Shown: positions 39,979 through 48,819 of the stretch, piece by piece
Numbering within the stretch: the stretch's first letter is position 1
Layout: the number at the start of each line of letters is the position of its first letter
Origin: JBBREP01 sp036501845
GTDB taxonomy: Bacteria > Actinomycetota > Acidimicrobiia > IMCC26256 > PALSA-610
Length of the DNA stretch: 50,546 bases
Reading direction: 5' to 3'
Assembly: GCA_036501845.1 (NCBI GenBank)
Contig: DASXZO010000052.1
Span: 1 to 50,546, forward strand
The notes under the pieces: generated by a model
The model's database searches: none
What the model saw: only the letters and a program-made list of their open reading frames with translations
Told to the model about the DNA's origin: nothing
Translations under genes and position numbers: made by a program

Positions 39979-41199
39979 ATGCCCACGAGCACCACCACGG
40001 CCGGACCGCTGCACGATCCAGTTACGTATGCGCGTGGTTTCCCGCACGAGCGCTTCCGAGCGCTCCGCGACCACGACGCGGTTTCGCACCACGATCATCC
40101 CGACTTCGCGTCGGGCTACTGGGTGGTGGCACGCCACGCCGATGTGCAGCGCGTGTCGCGCGACGCGACCACGTTCCGCAACGCACCGCATCCCTTCCTC
40201 GAAGAAGCGGGCCAGGACCAGTCGGCCACATCGGGTCTGCTGATCTCACTCGACGCGCCCGACCACGTGAAGCAACGCAAGCTGATCAACCGCGGGTTCA
40301 CGCCGCGCCGCGTCAGCGATCTCACCGACGCGCTGGTGGCGCGTGTGAACGGGATCATCGACTCGCTCCGCACGCGACGCGAGTGCGACCTCGTGCACGA
40401 CCTCGCCTTGTGGCTGCCGCTCCACGTGATCGCCGATCTCGTGGGTGTGCCGGAGGAGGACCGCGAGCGCGTCTTCCGACTCACCGAGCGCACCTTTGGC
40501 TTCGATCCGGCGGTGTCGCTCGAGGAGCGCACGCAGGCCGCGGTCGAGATGTTCGCCTACGCCGACGCCCTCTGCGAGGAGCGCCGCCGGCATCCGGCCG
40601 ACGATCTCATCAGCGCCCTGCTCGATGCCGAGCTCGACGGCGAGCGCCTCGACCAGATGCAGCTCGACCTGTTCTTCATGTTGCTGCAGAACGCCGGGAG
40701 CGAAACCACCCGCAACCTCATCACGTCGGGCACTGTCGCGCTGATCCAGGCGCCCGACCAGTTCGACCGCCTGCGTGGCGATCTCTCGTTGCTCCCGACC
40801 GCGATCGAAGAGCTGCTGCGCTTCACGTCACCGGTGATGCTGTTCGCGCGCTCGGCGATGCGCGACACCGAGATCGGTGGCCAACCGATCGCCGCAGGGG
40901 AGCGCGTCGTGATGGCGTATCCCTCCGCGAACCGCGACGAGCGCGCGTTCGCCGATCCCGACGCAGTCGACGTGGCGCGCACACCGAACGAGCACGTCGC
41001 GTTCGGAGCCGGCGGCCCCCACTACTGCCTCGGCGCGAGCCTTGCTCGCCTCGAAGCCAAGGTGATGTTCGAGGCGATCGCCACCCGTTTCCAGGGTCTC
41101 GCACTCGAAGGCGACCCGGCCGACTTCCCGCGCCTGCACTCCACCATCATCGACGGCTTCGCCGAAGTGCCGATCCACTGGCAAGCCATCGACGAGTGA
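39979..41199 (+). CDS. cytochrome P450 (soluble actinobacterial type)
   Basis: 406 residues, soluble class I size. I-helix LLQNAGSETTRNL with the acid/alcohol oxygen-activation pair replaced by Glu-Thr-Thr in GSETT, K-helix ExxR in IEELLRFTSP, and heme loop FGAGGPHYCLGASLAR with axial Cys near 350. The overall pattern (RFTSPVMLFARSAMRDTEIGG, ANRDERAFADPD) resembles CYP125/124/142-like families acting on steroids, terpenes or fatty acyl chains. Electron partners would be a ferredoxin such as that at 9551, or one elsewhere. Likely co-transcribed with the crotonase upstream. Confidence 0.92.
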   Translation: MPTSTTTAGPLHDPVTYARGFPHERFRALRDHDAVSHHDHPDFASGYWVVARHADVQRVSRDATTFRNAPHPFLEEAGQDQSATSGLLISLDAPDHVKQRKLINRGFTPRRVSDLTDALVARVNGIIDSLRTRRECDLVHDLALWLPLHVIADLVGVPEEDRERVFRLTERTFGFDPAVSLEERTQAAVEMFAYADALCEERRRHPADDLISALLDAELDGERLDQMQLDLFFMLLQNAGSETTRNLITSGTVALIQAPDQFDRLRGDLSLLPTAIEELLRFTSPVMLFARSAMRDTEIGGQPIAAGERVVMAYPSANRDERAFADPDAVDVARTPNEHVAFGAGGPHYCLGASLARLEAKVMFEAIATRFQGLALEGDPADFPRLHSTIIDGFAEVPIHWQAIDE

Positions 41200-41219
41200 C
41201 GGAGCCGCGCGCCGCTCTG

Positions 41220-41225
41220 TAAGGT
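41220..41225 (+). promoter_or_regulatory. putative -10 element (TAAGGT), leaderless
   Basis: TAAGGT followed by GCGCGC and the GTG at 41232. No ribosome-binding site, so transcription likely starts at the start codon. The element overlaps the end of the short gap after the P450 gene. Confidence 0.5.
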
Positions 41226-41231
41226 GCGCGC

Positions 41232-42110
41232 GTGCTCGGGGATGCGAAGGGGTTCCACGTCAATGTGAACTGCCGCGATCTCGAACGGTCGCGCCGGTTC
41301 TATGAAGCCATTGGTTTGCGCGCCGCGACTCGTACCGCGCCCGTTGCTGTGCAGCCGGGCGACGCCTTCGGGCTGGCGCAAGCCCAGTGGGACGCATGGA
41401 TCCTTGCTGGCGCCAACGGTTTCGACGCCGGGGTGGTCGATCTCCTGGAGTGGCACACGCCGGCGCCCGCCGGCTCGCCGCCGGCCAACTTGCATACCCA
41501 AGGCTTCCAACGCGTCGGGATACTCGTGCCCGATCTCGATGCCGCGGTGCGCGCAGTCGTCGCCAACGGTGGCGAGATCTGGGGTGCGCCGAAGGCCCAC
41601 GGCGATGTGCGGCTCGTGCTCGGCAACGATCCCGACGGTGTCGCGATCGAGCTCGTGCAAGCAGGTGGACCCACTACATCGTTCGTCGGCGTGGCGTGCA
41701 GCGATCTCGAACGATCGGTGGCGTGGTACCGCTCAATCGGTTTCCGTGAGGCCGCGCGCTTCGCGAGCGCGAACGACGACAGCAGTCATCTGCGGATCGA
41801 CGGGCCGTCGGTGTTCGACGAGGTGATGATGACCGCGCCCGGTGGCGGCCTGTCGTTGATCCTGGTGGGTTTCACGACGCCCGGCGTCGCCGCGGCGACG
41901 CCGCGGCCGGCCAATGCGGTGGGTATCTGGCGCGTCGCGTTCCTCGTGTCCGACATCGATGCCGAATGCCGAGAGCTCGAGGCGCTCGGGATCGAGTTGC
42001 TCTCGCAACCGGTGTCGATGGCGATGGGCCCGGGCCTCCCCGAGCTGCGTTTCGTGTGCCTGCGCGGACCCGACCACGAAGTGATCGAGCTCATCGAACA
42101 ACCCACCTGA
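41232..42110 (+). CDS. VOC-family protein with two glyoxalase-type modules
   Basis: 292 residues containing two vicinal-oxygen-chelate modules: ~8-140 (GFHVNVNCRDLERSRRFYEAIGL ... VLGNDPDGVAIELVQ) and ~148-290 (FVGVACSDLERSVAWYRSIGF ... LRGPDHEVIELIEQ). His and Glu at the ends of the strands could hold a divalent metal. Members include extradiol dioxygenases, epimerases and glyoxalases; none is clearly favoured. The GTG start fits the leaderless promoter at 41220. It converges on the amidohydrolase gene. Confidence 0.85.
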   Translation: MLGDAKGFHVNVNCRDLERSRRFYEAIGLRAATRTAPVAVQPGDAFGLAQAQWDAWILAGANGFDAGVVDLLEWHTPAPAGSPPANLHTQGFQRVGILVPDLDAAVRAVVANGGEIWGAPKAHGDVRLVLGNDPDGVAIELVQAGGPTTSFVGVACSDLERSVAWYRSIGFREAARFASANDDSSHLRIDGPSVFDEVMMTAPGGGLSLILVGFTTPGVAAATPRPANAVGIWRVAFLVSDIDAECRELEALGIELLSQPVSMAMGPGLPELRFVCLRGPDHEVIELIEQPT

Positions 42111-42127
42111 CGTCGCGCGCCGTGGCG

Positions 42128-43399
42128 TCAGCGCTTGGTGAGCTTGCGCCAGGCGTCGAGGTCGCGCTCGTCGGCCGCCCTGCCTGCATGGGTGACCACG
42201 TCGACGTCGGGTGCCTCGGCCCGCAATGCCGCGGCAGTGCACTGCGACGCGGGACGAATCGCGAACGGGTCGAACTGGTAGTGGCGCATGGCGTTGCCGT
42301 GGGTGATCTTGGCGACGGTGTCGTCGTCGATACCGGTGAACAGTCCTTCGAGCGACTCGGGCGCGTGCGGCCACGAGCTGTCGGAGTGCGGGTAGTCGCT
42401 CTCCCAGCACACGTTGTCGACGTTGAGCTCGTCGAGCAGCTTGATTGCGATCGGGTCGCTGATGAAGCAACACAGGATCCGTTCACGGAACAGCTCGCTC
42501 GGCCGGCGACCTTGCGGCAACTCGTGGCGCATCCAGCCGTTGTGCCGGTCGAGCGTGTGCTCGGCTCGCCACAAGAAATAGGGAATCCAGCCGATGTCAC
42601 CTTCGGTGAGCGCGAACCGCAGCGCGGGAAAGCGGTGCCAGAACGACGCCCACAGGAGATCACCGAGCGTGTAGATCGACATCACCGACGACAGGTTCAT
42701 CGCAACCGGCGCCGGCGCGTCGGGCGTGGTAGACGCCCGCTGCGACGACGAGCCGACGTGACAGCACAACACGGTGCCGGTGTCGCTGCACGCCGCGAAC
42801 AGCGGATCCCACGCGTCGGTGTGGATGCTCGGCATGCCGAGGCCGGCGGGATTCTCCGAGAAGGTGACGGCGTGGCAACCCTTGGCCGCGAGACGGTGCA
42901 CCTCTCGTGCCGCCTCCTCGACGTCGAACAGTGGCAGCACGCCACACGGAATGAAGCGCTCGGGATACGTCGCGCACCACTCGTCGACGTGCCAGTCGTT
43001 GTAGGCACGGATCATCACGAGGTTCAGATCGTGGTCGGGACCGAAGTTGAGCACCTGGCCGGAAAAGCCCGTCCAGTTCGGAAAGTTCAAGCCGGCGAGC
43101 TGGCCACCGGCCGACATGTCGCGCACACGCTCGTGCACGTCGTAACAGCCGGGACGCATGTGCTCGTAGCGCAGCGGGTCGACGTTGAAGTATTCAGGCG
43201 TCTTGCCGGCGACTGCGTTCAAACCGAGGTTGCGACCCCACAGCTCGCCGTAGCGCCATTGCTGCGCGCCATCGGGCCGCTCGACGACGCGCGGCGCCTG
43301 GTCGCGGTACTTCGCGGGGACGTGCGCGTCGAACATGTCGGCCGGTTCGCAGATGTGGTCGTCGACCGAGATGAGGATGAGGTCGTCGGCGCTGGTCAT
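42128..43399 (-). CDS. amidohydrolase family protein (Amidohydrolase_2)
   Basis: 423 residues of the PF04909 group. The first metal motif is a variant, ISVDDHICEPADMF (D-x-H-x-x-x-P type). Further metal or catalytic residues lie in LCCHVGSSS and WESDYPHSDSSWP. Interior motif ALTEGDIGWIPYFLWRAEH is typical of a subfamily found next to P450 and acyl-CoA genes in actinobacteria. Members hydrolyse or decarboxylate ring acids. The substrate is unknown. It starts 10 bp after the stop of the P450 gene at 43410-44654, same operon. Confidence 0.88.
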   Translation of the reverse strand: MTSADDLILISVDDHICEPADMFDAHVPAKYRDQAPRVVERPDGAQQWRYGELWGRNLGLNAVAGKTPEYFNVDPLRYEHMRPGCYDVHERVRDMSAGGQLAGLNFPNWTGFSGQVLNFGPDHDLNLVMIRAYNDWHVDEWCATYPERFIPCGVLPLFDVEEAAREVHRLAAKGCHAVTFSENPAGLGMPSIHTDAWDPLFAACSDTGTVLCCHVGSSSQRASTTPDAPAPVAMNLSSVMSIYTLGDLLWASFWHRFPALRFALTEGDIGWIPYFLWRAEHTLDRHNGWMRHELPQGRRPSELFRERILCCFISDPIAIKLLDELNVDNVCWESDYPHSDSSWPHAPESLEGLFTGIDDDTVAKITHGNAMRHYQFDPFAIRPASQCTAAALRAEAPDVDVVTHAGRAADERDLDAWRKLTKR

Positions 43400-43409
43400 G
43401 CGAACGTGC

Positions 43410-44654
43410 TCATGCTGCCACGAGGGTGACGGGCAACGACTTCAGGGCGTTGTTGAGGTTCGATCGGGTGCGCTTCGCCTCGCCACGCTGCTCGATCGTG
43501 GGGAACGTGGCGAGCAGCTCCTCGAAGAACACTCTCGCCTCGAGGCGGGCGAGGTGCACGCCGAGGCAGAAGTGCTCACCGATCCCGAACGACACGTGCG
43601 GGTTCGGGTGACGATGGATGTCGAAGCCGTTCGGGTCGTGGAACACCGTCTCGTCGCGGTTGGCCGAGGTGTACATCATCGCGACCTTGTCGCCCGCGGC
43701 GATCCTCGTGCCGCTGAGCTCGGTGTCGGCCGACGCGGTGCGGCGGAAGTAGTGGAGCGGGTTCGCCCAGCGCAGGATCTCCTCGACTGCGCCGGGCATG
43801 AGCGAAGGATCGGCGCGCAACTCGGCGAGCTGGTCGGGATGTCCGAGCAACGCCAGCAGGCCCGACGACAGCATCGTCTTCGTGGTGTCGTTGCCCGCGG
43901 TCACGAGCTGCACGAAGAAGCTCGCGAAGTCGATGTCGGTCATCAGCGAGCCGCCGAACTCGGTGCCGAGGATCAGCGACGTCAGGTCTTCGCGCGGCGG
44001 CTCGCGGCGACGGCGCGCGGCCAGCTCGATCGCGTACATCGCCATGTGGACCGTGCCGTCGCCAGGATTCGTGTTGTAGCCGGCGGCGTCGGGGTCGCCG
44101 GCGTCGCTCTCGCGAAACTCCGGATCCTGCCCGCTCGTGTTCATCTCGGCCCACCGATGGATCTGCGGCCAGTCTTCGCGCGGCAAGCCCATGAGCTCGC
44201 CGACCACCTGGGACGGCAGGCTCGCGGTCACGTCGTGCACGAACTCGACATCACGCTGGGCGGCCGCGCCGGCCATGATCTCCTTGCAGATCGTGCGGAT
44301 GCGGCCCTCGAGCCCGCCGATGATCTTGGCCTTGAAGCTCGGCACCAGCGGGCGCCGGTAGTCGAGATGGCGTGGCGGATCCATCGAGAGCAGCATGTTG
44401 CGCATCATCGCCAAGCGTTCGGGATCGAGGTCTTCGATCACCACGCCGCCGCGCTCGGCCGAGAACAACGTTGGCTCGCGAGCGACGTGCACCACGTCGG
44501 CGTGGCGCAGCACCGCCCAGTAACCCGGCTCGCCGCGCATGTCCTGCCAGTGCACCGGGTCGTTGACGCGCAGCTCGGCGAACACCTCGTGCGGCGGGCC
44601 GTCGATGTACGTGTCGGGATCGCTGAGGTCGATCACGCGGCCGACAGTATCCAC
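43410..44654 (-). CDS. cytochrome P450 (soluble actinobacterial type)
   Basis: 414 residues. I-helix LVTAGNDTTKTMLSSG (A-G-N-D-T-T, an acid-alcohol pair), ExxR in VEEILRWANPLHYFRRT, heme loop SFGIGEHFCLGVHLARLE with Cys near 363. The sequence MDPPRHLDYRRPLVPSF and LHYFRRTAS are typical of the CYP125/CYP142-like sterol/terpenoid group. The GTG at 44654 has GAGGA directly adjacent, too close for a good ribosome site; a GTG at 44636 is an alternative. First gene of a two-gene operon with the amidohydrolase; divergent from the sugar isomerase gene. Confidence 0.92.
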   Translation of the reverse strand: MDTVGRVIDLSDPDTYIDGPPHEVFAELRVNDPVHWQDMRGEPGYWAVLRHADVVHVAREPTLFSAERGGVVIEDLDPERLAMMRNMLLSMDPPRHLDYRRPLVPSFKAKIIGGLEGRIRTICKEIMAGAAAQRDVEFVHDVTASLPSQVVGELMGLPREDWPQIHRWAEMNTSGQDPEFRESDAGDPDAAGYNTNPGDGTVHMAMYAIELAARRRREPPREDLTSLILGTEFGGSLMTDIDFASFFVQLVTAGNDTTKTMLSSGLLALLGHPDQLAELRADPSLMPGAVEEILRWANPLHYFRRTASADTELSGTRIAAGDKVAMMYTSANRDETVFHDPNGFDIHRHPNPHVSFGIGEHFCLGVHLARLEARVFFEELLATFPTIEQRGEAKRTRSNLNNALKSLPVTLVAA

Positions 44655-44735
44655 TCCTCACCACGATTGGTACTGGCTGCGCCGTTGTGGAGCGGCGGCG
44701 TTGCATCGGGCGCCGCGGGTGGCCGAAACTCGGAG

Positions 44736-45536
44736 ATGATGCCCGACACCACTCACTCGCCGTCCGCACCATCCGTCGCCCCGCCCGTGGCGTTGCAGCT
44801 CTACTCGATGCGCGACGCCGCCAACGTCGACTTCCCCGGCGTGCTGCGCGAAGTTGCCGACATGGGCTACGCGGGTGTGGAGCTCGCCGGCTTTCACGAT
44901 CGTTCGCCGGGCGAAGTGGCCGCGCTCCTGCAGGAACTCGGCCTGGCGGTGGCGAGCGCGCACGCGTCGAGTGGCGACCGCGAACACTTCGCGGCCGAGC
45001 TCGACGTCTTTGCCACCGTCGGCTGCGACACCGTGGTGCTGCCCATGCTGGCGCCCGACCAGTTCGCGGCGCTCGACACCATCCGTGCCAATGCCGATCA
45101 CCTGAACGAGCTCGGAGCGATCGCGCGTGACCACGGGATGACCTTCGGCTACCACAACCACTTCTGGGAGTTCACCGAGCTCGACGGCAAGCCGGCGCTG
45201 CTCCATCTGTTCGATGCGCTCGATCCGCAGACCGTCGCCGAGGTCGACATCTACTGGGCCAAGGTGGGCGGCGTCGATCCCGCGGCGCTGGTCGCCGAGA
45301 TGGGTGATCGTGTGCGCTTGCTGCACGTGAAAGACGGCCCGGCCGACGAGCCGCGCAGCTCGATGCTCGCGGTCGGCGACGGCGTGATCGACGTTGCGGG
45401 TGTGCTCGCGGCCGCACCATCGGCCACATGGCACATCGTGGAGCTCGACCGCTGCGACGGCGACATGGCCGACGCGGTGCGGCGTAGCTGCGAGTACCTC
45501 GTGGGCAACGGCCTGTCGACCGGTCGCGTCGCGTGA
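44736..45536 (+). CDS. sugar phosphate isomerase/epimerase family protein (xylose isomerase-like TIM barrel)
   Basis: 266 residues, PF01261 fold. Typical features: VALQLYSMRDAA at strand 1, MGYAGVELAGFH, TFGYHNHFWEFTEL (H-N-H-x-x-E-F), VDIYWAKVGGVDPAALV, VRLLHVKDGP and WHIVELDRCDGDM. These place the four metal ligands Glu, Asp, His and Glu of the family. It likely isomerises or eliminates a keto-sugar or sugar acid. The GTGA overlap with the next gene couples it to a Gfo/Idh/MocA oxidoreductase. This pairing is typical of oxidation at C3 of a sugar followed by isomerisation or elimination. Start: ATG at 44736 or 44739. Confidence 0.88.
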   Translation: MMPDTTHSPSAPSVAPPVALQLYSMRDAANVDFPGVLREVADMGYAGVELAGFHDRSPGEVAALLQELGLAVASAHASSGDREHFAAELDVFATVGCDTVVLPMLAPDQFAALDTIRANADHLNELGAIARDHGMTFGYHNHFWEFTELDGKPALLHLFDALDPQTVAEVDIYWAKVGGVDPAALVAEMGDRVRLLHVKDGPADEPRSSMLAVGDGVIDVAGVLAAAPSATWHIVELDRCDGDMADAVRRSCEYLVGNGLSTGRVA

Positions 45537-46666
45537 GCAACCCCGCGAACAATCCGGCGACGGCCGTGCGACCGAGTCGCGTCGCAATCGTCGGATGTGG
45601 CGTGATCAGTCCGGCGTACGTGAAGACGCTGGGCAAGCTCGAACATGTCGTGGTAGCGGCGTGCGCCGACCAGGTGGCGGAGAAGGCCGAGGCGCTCGCC
45701 CAGACCTGTGGCGCGACACCGACTTCGTTCGAGGACGTGCTCGAGGATCCGTCGATCGACGCCGTGGTGAACCTCACACCGCCGCTGGCGCACGCCGCGG
45801 TGACGTGCTCGGTGCTCGACGCGGGCAAGGCCGCGTTCAGCGAGAAGCCGCTCGGCATCGACTTCGCCGACGGGCTCGCGCTGCGCGACCTCGCCCACGA
45901 TCGGGGGTTGCGCCTCGGCTGCGCGCCCGACACGTTCCTCGGCGCGGGCCTGCAAACCTGCCGTGCGGCGATCGATCGCGGCGACATCGGCGAACCGCTC
46001 GCCGCCAACGGTTTCATGCTCGCGCCCGGCCCCGAATGGTGGCACCCGGATCCGGCCTTCTTCTATGCAAGGGGAAGCGGCCCGCTCCTCGACATGGGGC
46101 CGTACTACCTGACCGCGCTCGTGCAGTTGCTCGGTCCCGCGGTGTCGGTGATGGGCACCGGTCGCATCTCGCGCCCGCAACGCACGATCCACTCCAAGCC
46201 TCGGCGCGGTGAGCTGATCGACGTGGTGGCGCCCACCCATACGAGCCTCGCCATCGAGTTCGCGGCCGGCCCGATCGCCACGTTGGTGACGAGCTTCGAC
46301 GTGGCCGCGAGCCGTTACCGGTGCATCGAGATCTACGGCACCGAAGGAACGCTCGCGCTTCCCGATCCGAACACGTTCCGCGGCCCGGTACTGCGCCGCG
46401 GCCTGCGCGACCAGTGGTGGCACGACGTGGAGATGCTCCCGGCGACGCTGCCGCAGCAGCGCGGGATCGGTCTCGCCGACATGATGTGGGCGAGCCGCAC
46501 CGGGCGCGCGCATCGGGCGTCGGGCGACCTCGCGCTGCACGTGCTCGAGATCATGGACGGCGCACTCACGTCGTCGACCGATGGCCGGCGCGTCGCGTTG
46601 ACCACCACGTGTGAGCGCGCCGCACCGCTTCCGTTGGATCTCGCGCCCGGCACGTTCGATGACTGA
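45533..46666 (+). CDS. Gfo/Idh/MocA-family oxidoreductase 1
   Basis: 377 residues. Rossmann fold with VAIVGCGVISPAYVKTL, ligand loop VVNLTPPLAHAAV, catalytic Lys in FSEKPLGIDFADG, and the C-terminal sheet starting LAANGFMLAPGPEWWHPDP. GPLLDMGPYYLTALVQLLGP carries the active-site His/Asp region in variant form (Asp-Met-Gly-Pro-Tyr). It oxidises or reduces a sugar hydroxyl with NAD(P). The GTG start overlaps the stop of the isomerase gene, and the next oxidoreductase gene overlaps its 3' end by 8 bp. Confidence 0.9.
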   Translation: MSNPANNPATAVRPSRVAIVGCGVISPAYVKTLGKLEHVVVAACADQVAEKAEALAQTCGATPTSFEDVLEDPSIDAVVNLTPPLAHAAVTCSVLDAGKAAFSEKPLGIDFADGLALRDLAHDRGLRLGCAPDTFLGAGLQTCRAAIDRGDIGEPLAANGFMLAPGPEWWHPDPAFFYARGSGPLLDMGPYYLTALVQLLGPAVSVMGTGRISRPQRTIHSKPRRGELIDVVAPTHTSLAIEFAAGPIATLVTSFDVAASRYRCIEIYGTEGTLALPDPNTFRGPVLRRGLRDQWWHDVEMLPATLPQQRGIGLADMMWASRTGRAHRASGDLALHVLEIMDGALTSSTDGRRVALTTTCERAAPLPLDLAPGTFDD

Positions 46667-47927
46667 CACCTTGCGCTACGGCTTCGTGGGCGCGGGTTTC
46701 ATGACCCAGTTCCACTTGCGCGCGCTGGAGCAGGTGCGCGGCGTGGAGGTGGCCGGCTTGGTGTCGCGCCGGCCACCCGAAGCACTGGCGCAATCGGTGC
46801 GCGATCGCGGTCTCGGCGGCGCACGCGTCTACAACTCCGTCACGGCGATGGCCCGCGACGTCGACGTCGTGGTGATCTGCAGCCCGAACTTCGAGCGCGT
46901 GGCCGTGATGGAACAGCTCGCGGCCGCCGCTCGGGACGGCGCGCGGCTGCGCGGCCTGATCTGCGACAAGCCCCTCGCCCGCAATCTCGGTGAGGCGCGC
47001 CGCGTGGTCGACCTCGCCGGCGAGATCGGCGCGCCCACCGCGTACTTCGAGAACCAGATCCACATGAAGATGTTGCAGCAGGCGCGCGCCCAGCTCGCAG
47101 CCACCGCTGCAGCGATGGGTCCGCTGGTGCTCGCACGCTCATCCGAGGAACACGCAGGCCCGCACAGCCCGTGGTTCTGGGACCCCACCCGCCAGGGCGG
47201 TGGCGTGCTCTCCGACATGGGCTGCCACTCGATCGCGGTGGGCTGGTATCTCCTCACACCGAACGGCGCACCGCCGCGGCACCTGGTTCCAGAAAGCGTG
47301 TCGGCCGATGTGGGGCTCTTGAAATGGGGCCAGCCGCGCTGGCGCGCCGAGCTGCTCGAGCGCCACGGGGTCGACTACGCGCAGACGCCGGCGGAGGACT
47401 TCGCCACGGGCATGGTCACGTACCGCAACCCCGACACCGACGCGCGCGTGAAGGCGCAGTTCACCGTGTCGTGGATGTACGACAAGCAGGGACTGCGGCT
47501 GCTCACCGACGGGCTCGGTCCTGGCTACGCGCTCGAGGCGAACAGCCTGCGTTCGCCGCTCGAAGTGTTCATCGGCGATGCCGCAGCCGCATCGGTGAAC
47601 GATGCCGAGCGTGCGCTGGAGAAGGCCACCGCATCGCAAGGCCTGCTCGCGATCCAGCCGAACGAACCCGACCTCTACGGCTACACCGACGAGAACGTCG
47701 ACGCGCTCGCGGCGTTTCGCGACGGCCGGAGCGCGCTGCTCGACTTCGACTACGGTCTCGAAATCGTGCGGCTCACAATGGCGGCGTACCTGTCGGCCGA
47801 GCGCGGCCGCGTGATCGATCTCACCGACGCGCACACGCGCGCCGAGCTCGACGACTACGTGCCGGCGATCCAACAAGGCCGCGGTCATGCCCAACTCCTC
47901 CCAGGCGGCGAGCGGGGGTGGAGGTGA
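46659..47927 (+). CDS. Gfo/Idh/MocA-family oxidoreductase 2
   Basis: 422 residues. LRYGFVGAGFMTQFHLRAL at the Rossmann fold, VVVICSPNFERVAVM, catalytic Lys in LICDKPLARNLGEAR, then FENQIHMKM and GGGVLSDMGCHSIAVGWYLL (Asp-Met-Gly-Cys-His). It is longer than oxidoreductase 1 and distinct in sequence, so the pair probably acts on different positions or intermediates. Its last codons (GGERGWR) are encoded by the first copy of a 21-bp repeat, suggesting the stop codon was brought in by that repeat. Coupled to the preceding gene by an 8-bp overlap. Confidence 0.9.
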   Translation: MTDTLRYGFVGAGFMTQFHLRALEQVRGVEVAGLVSRRPPEALAQSVRDRGLGGARVYNSVTAMARDVDVVVICSPNFERVAVMEQLAAAARDGARLRGLICDKPLARNLGEARRVVDLAGEIGAPTAYFENQIHMKMLQQARAQLAATAAAMGPLVLARSSEEHAGPHSPWFWDPTRQGGGVLSDMGCHSIAVGWYLLTPNGAPPRHLVPESVSADVGLLKWGQPRWRAELLERHGVDYAQTPAEDFATGMVTYRNPDTDARVKAQFTVSWMYDKQGLRLLTDGLGPGYALEANSLRSPLEVFIGDAAAASVNDAERALEKATASQGLLAIQPNEPDLYGYTDENVDALAAFRDGRSALLDFDYGLEIVRLTMAAYLSAERGRVIDLTDAHTRAELDDYVPAIQQGRGHAQLLPGGERGWR

Positions 47928-48007
47928 GCCCCTCGGGGCGCGAGTCCGCCGGTCGCACCAGATGTGCGAAGCACCTCTGGTTCGGAGGCGGCGAGCGGGG
48001 GTGGAGG
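47904..48007 (+). repeat. 21-bp direct repeat pair around a hairpin
   Basis: A 21-bp sequence beginning GGCGGCGAGCGGGGGT occurs at 47904-47924 and 47987-48007. The 62 bp between hold an inverted repeat, ACCAGA-T-GTGC / GCAC-C-TCTGGT (47957-47981). The first copy ends the oxidoreductase gene, the second directly precedes the next start codon. It shares GGCGGCGAGCG with the repeats at 8441 and 8493. Confidence 0.6.
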
Positions 48008-48009
48008 AC

Positions 48010-48819
48010 GTGACGACCGTCGATGTCGAGCAGGTCGAACCGCACATCTCGGTCATCCGGCTGAACCGTCCGGAGCGGCGCAACGCCATGAGCTTCGGCC
48101 TCGTCGGCGACCTCCACGACGCGCTCGACGAGGTAGGTGCTGACGCGTCGTGCAAGGTGGCCGTGCTCACCGGCGCCGGCAAGGGATTCTGTGCCGGCCT
48201 CGATCTGAAGGATTGGGGCAGCGTGCCGGCACCAGGCGCGCACCGCCACATGCGCGCCGGGATGGGTGGCCAGGAGTTCATTTCCGCGCTCGTGCCGCAC
48301 ATGCGCGCGACGCCGCAGATCATCGTGGCCGCGGTGCAGGGCGCCGCGTTCGGCGGCGGTCTCTCACTCGCGTGCGCCGCCGACGTGCGCATTGCCGCGC
48401 GCTCGGCTCGTTTCTGCTCGGCGTTCATCCGCACCGGGCTGAGCGGCACCGACATCGGCATCAGCTACCTGCTGCCGCGCCTCGTCGGCGTGTCGCGCGG
48501 CTTCGATCTCATCGTGTCGGGCCGCGAGATCGCTGCCGAAGAAGCCGAACGCATCGGACTCGTGTCGCAAGTGGTCGACGACGACGTGCTGTTCGACCGG
48601 GCCCTCGACTACGCGCGCGTGATCGCCGGCTACACGAGCACCGGTCTCACGCTCACCAAAGAAGTGCTCTGGCACAACGTCGAGGTCACGAGCATGGATG
48701 CCGCGATCGCCATGGAGAACCGCAACCAGAACCTCGCCGGCCACGCGGCCGACGTGCGGGAGTTCATGACCGCGTACCGCGAGCGCATCGTGAACAGCCG
48801 CAAGGGCGCGCCCTCGTGA
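48010..48819 (+). CDS. enoyl-CoA hydratase/isomerase family protein (crotonase 2)
   Basis: 269 residues. Crotonase signatures: LNRPERRNAMSFGLVGDL, GKGFCAGLDLKDWG, VQGAAFGGGLSLACAADVRIA (oxyanion hole GGG), FIRTGLSGTDIGISYLLPRLVG. The Glu that usually activates water in hydratases is not evident at the GLSGTD segment, so isomerase or another crotonase reaction is possible. The start GTG at 48010 matches the start of homology (TTVDVEQVEP), but GGAGG stands only 2 nt before it. In-frame starts at 48001 and 47962 exist. It overlaps crotonase 3 by GTGA. Confidence 0.87.
   Translation: MTTVDVEQVEPHISVIRLNRPERRNAMSFGLVGDLHDALDEVGADASCKVAVLTGAGKGFCAGLDLKDWGSVPAPGAHRHMRAGMGGQEFISALVPHMRATPQIIVAAVQGAAFGGGLSLACAADVRIAARSARFCSAFIRTGLSGTDIGISYLLPRLVGVSRGFDLIVSGREIAAEEAERIGLVSQVVDDDVLFDRALDYARVIAGYTSTGLTLTKEVLWHNVEVTSMDAAIAMENRNQNLAGHAADVREFMTAYRERIVNSRKGAPS

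Noticed and set aside
43335..44735. Upstream extension of the sugar isomerase frame
   Set aside because: It covers the P450 gene in antisense and has shadow composition. The real start is at 44736.
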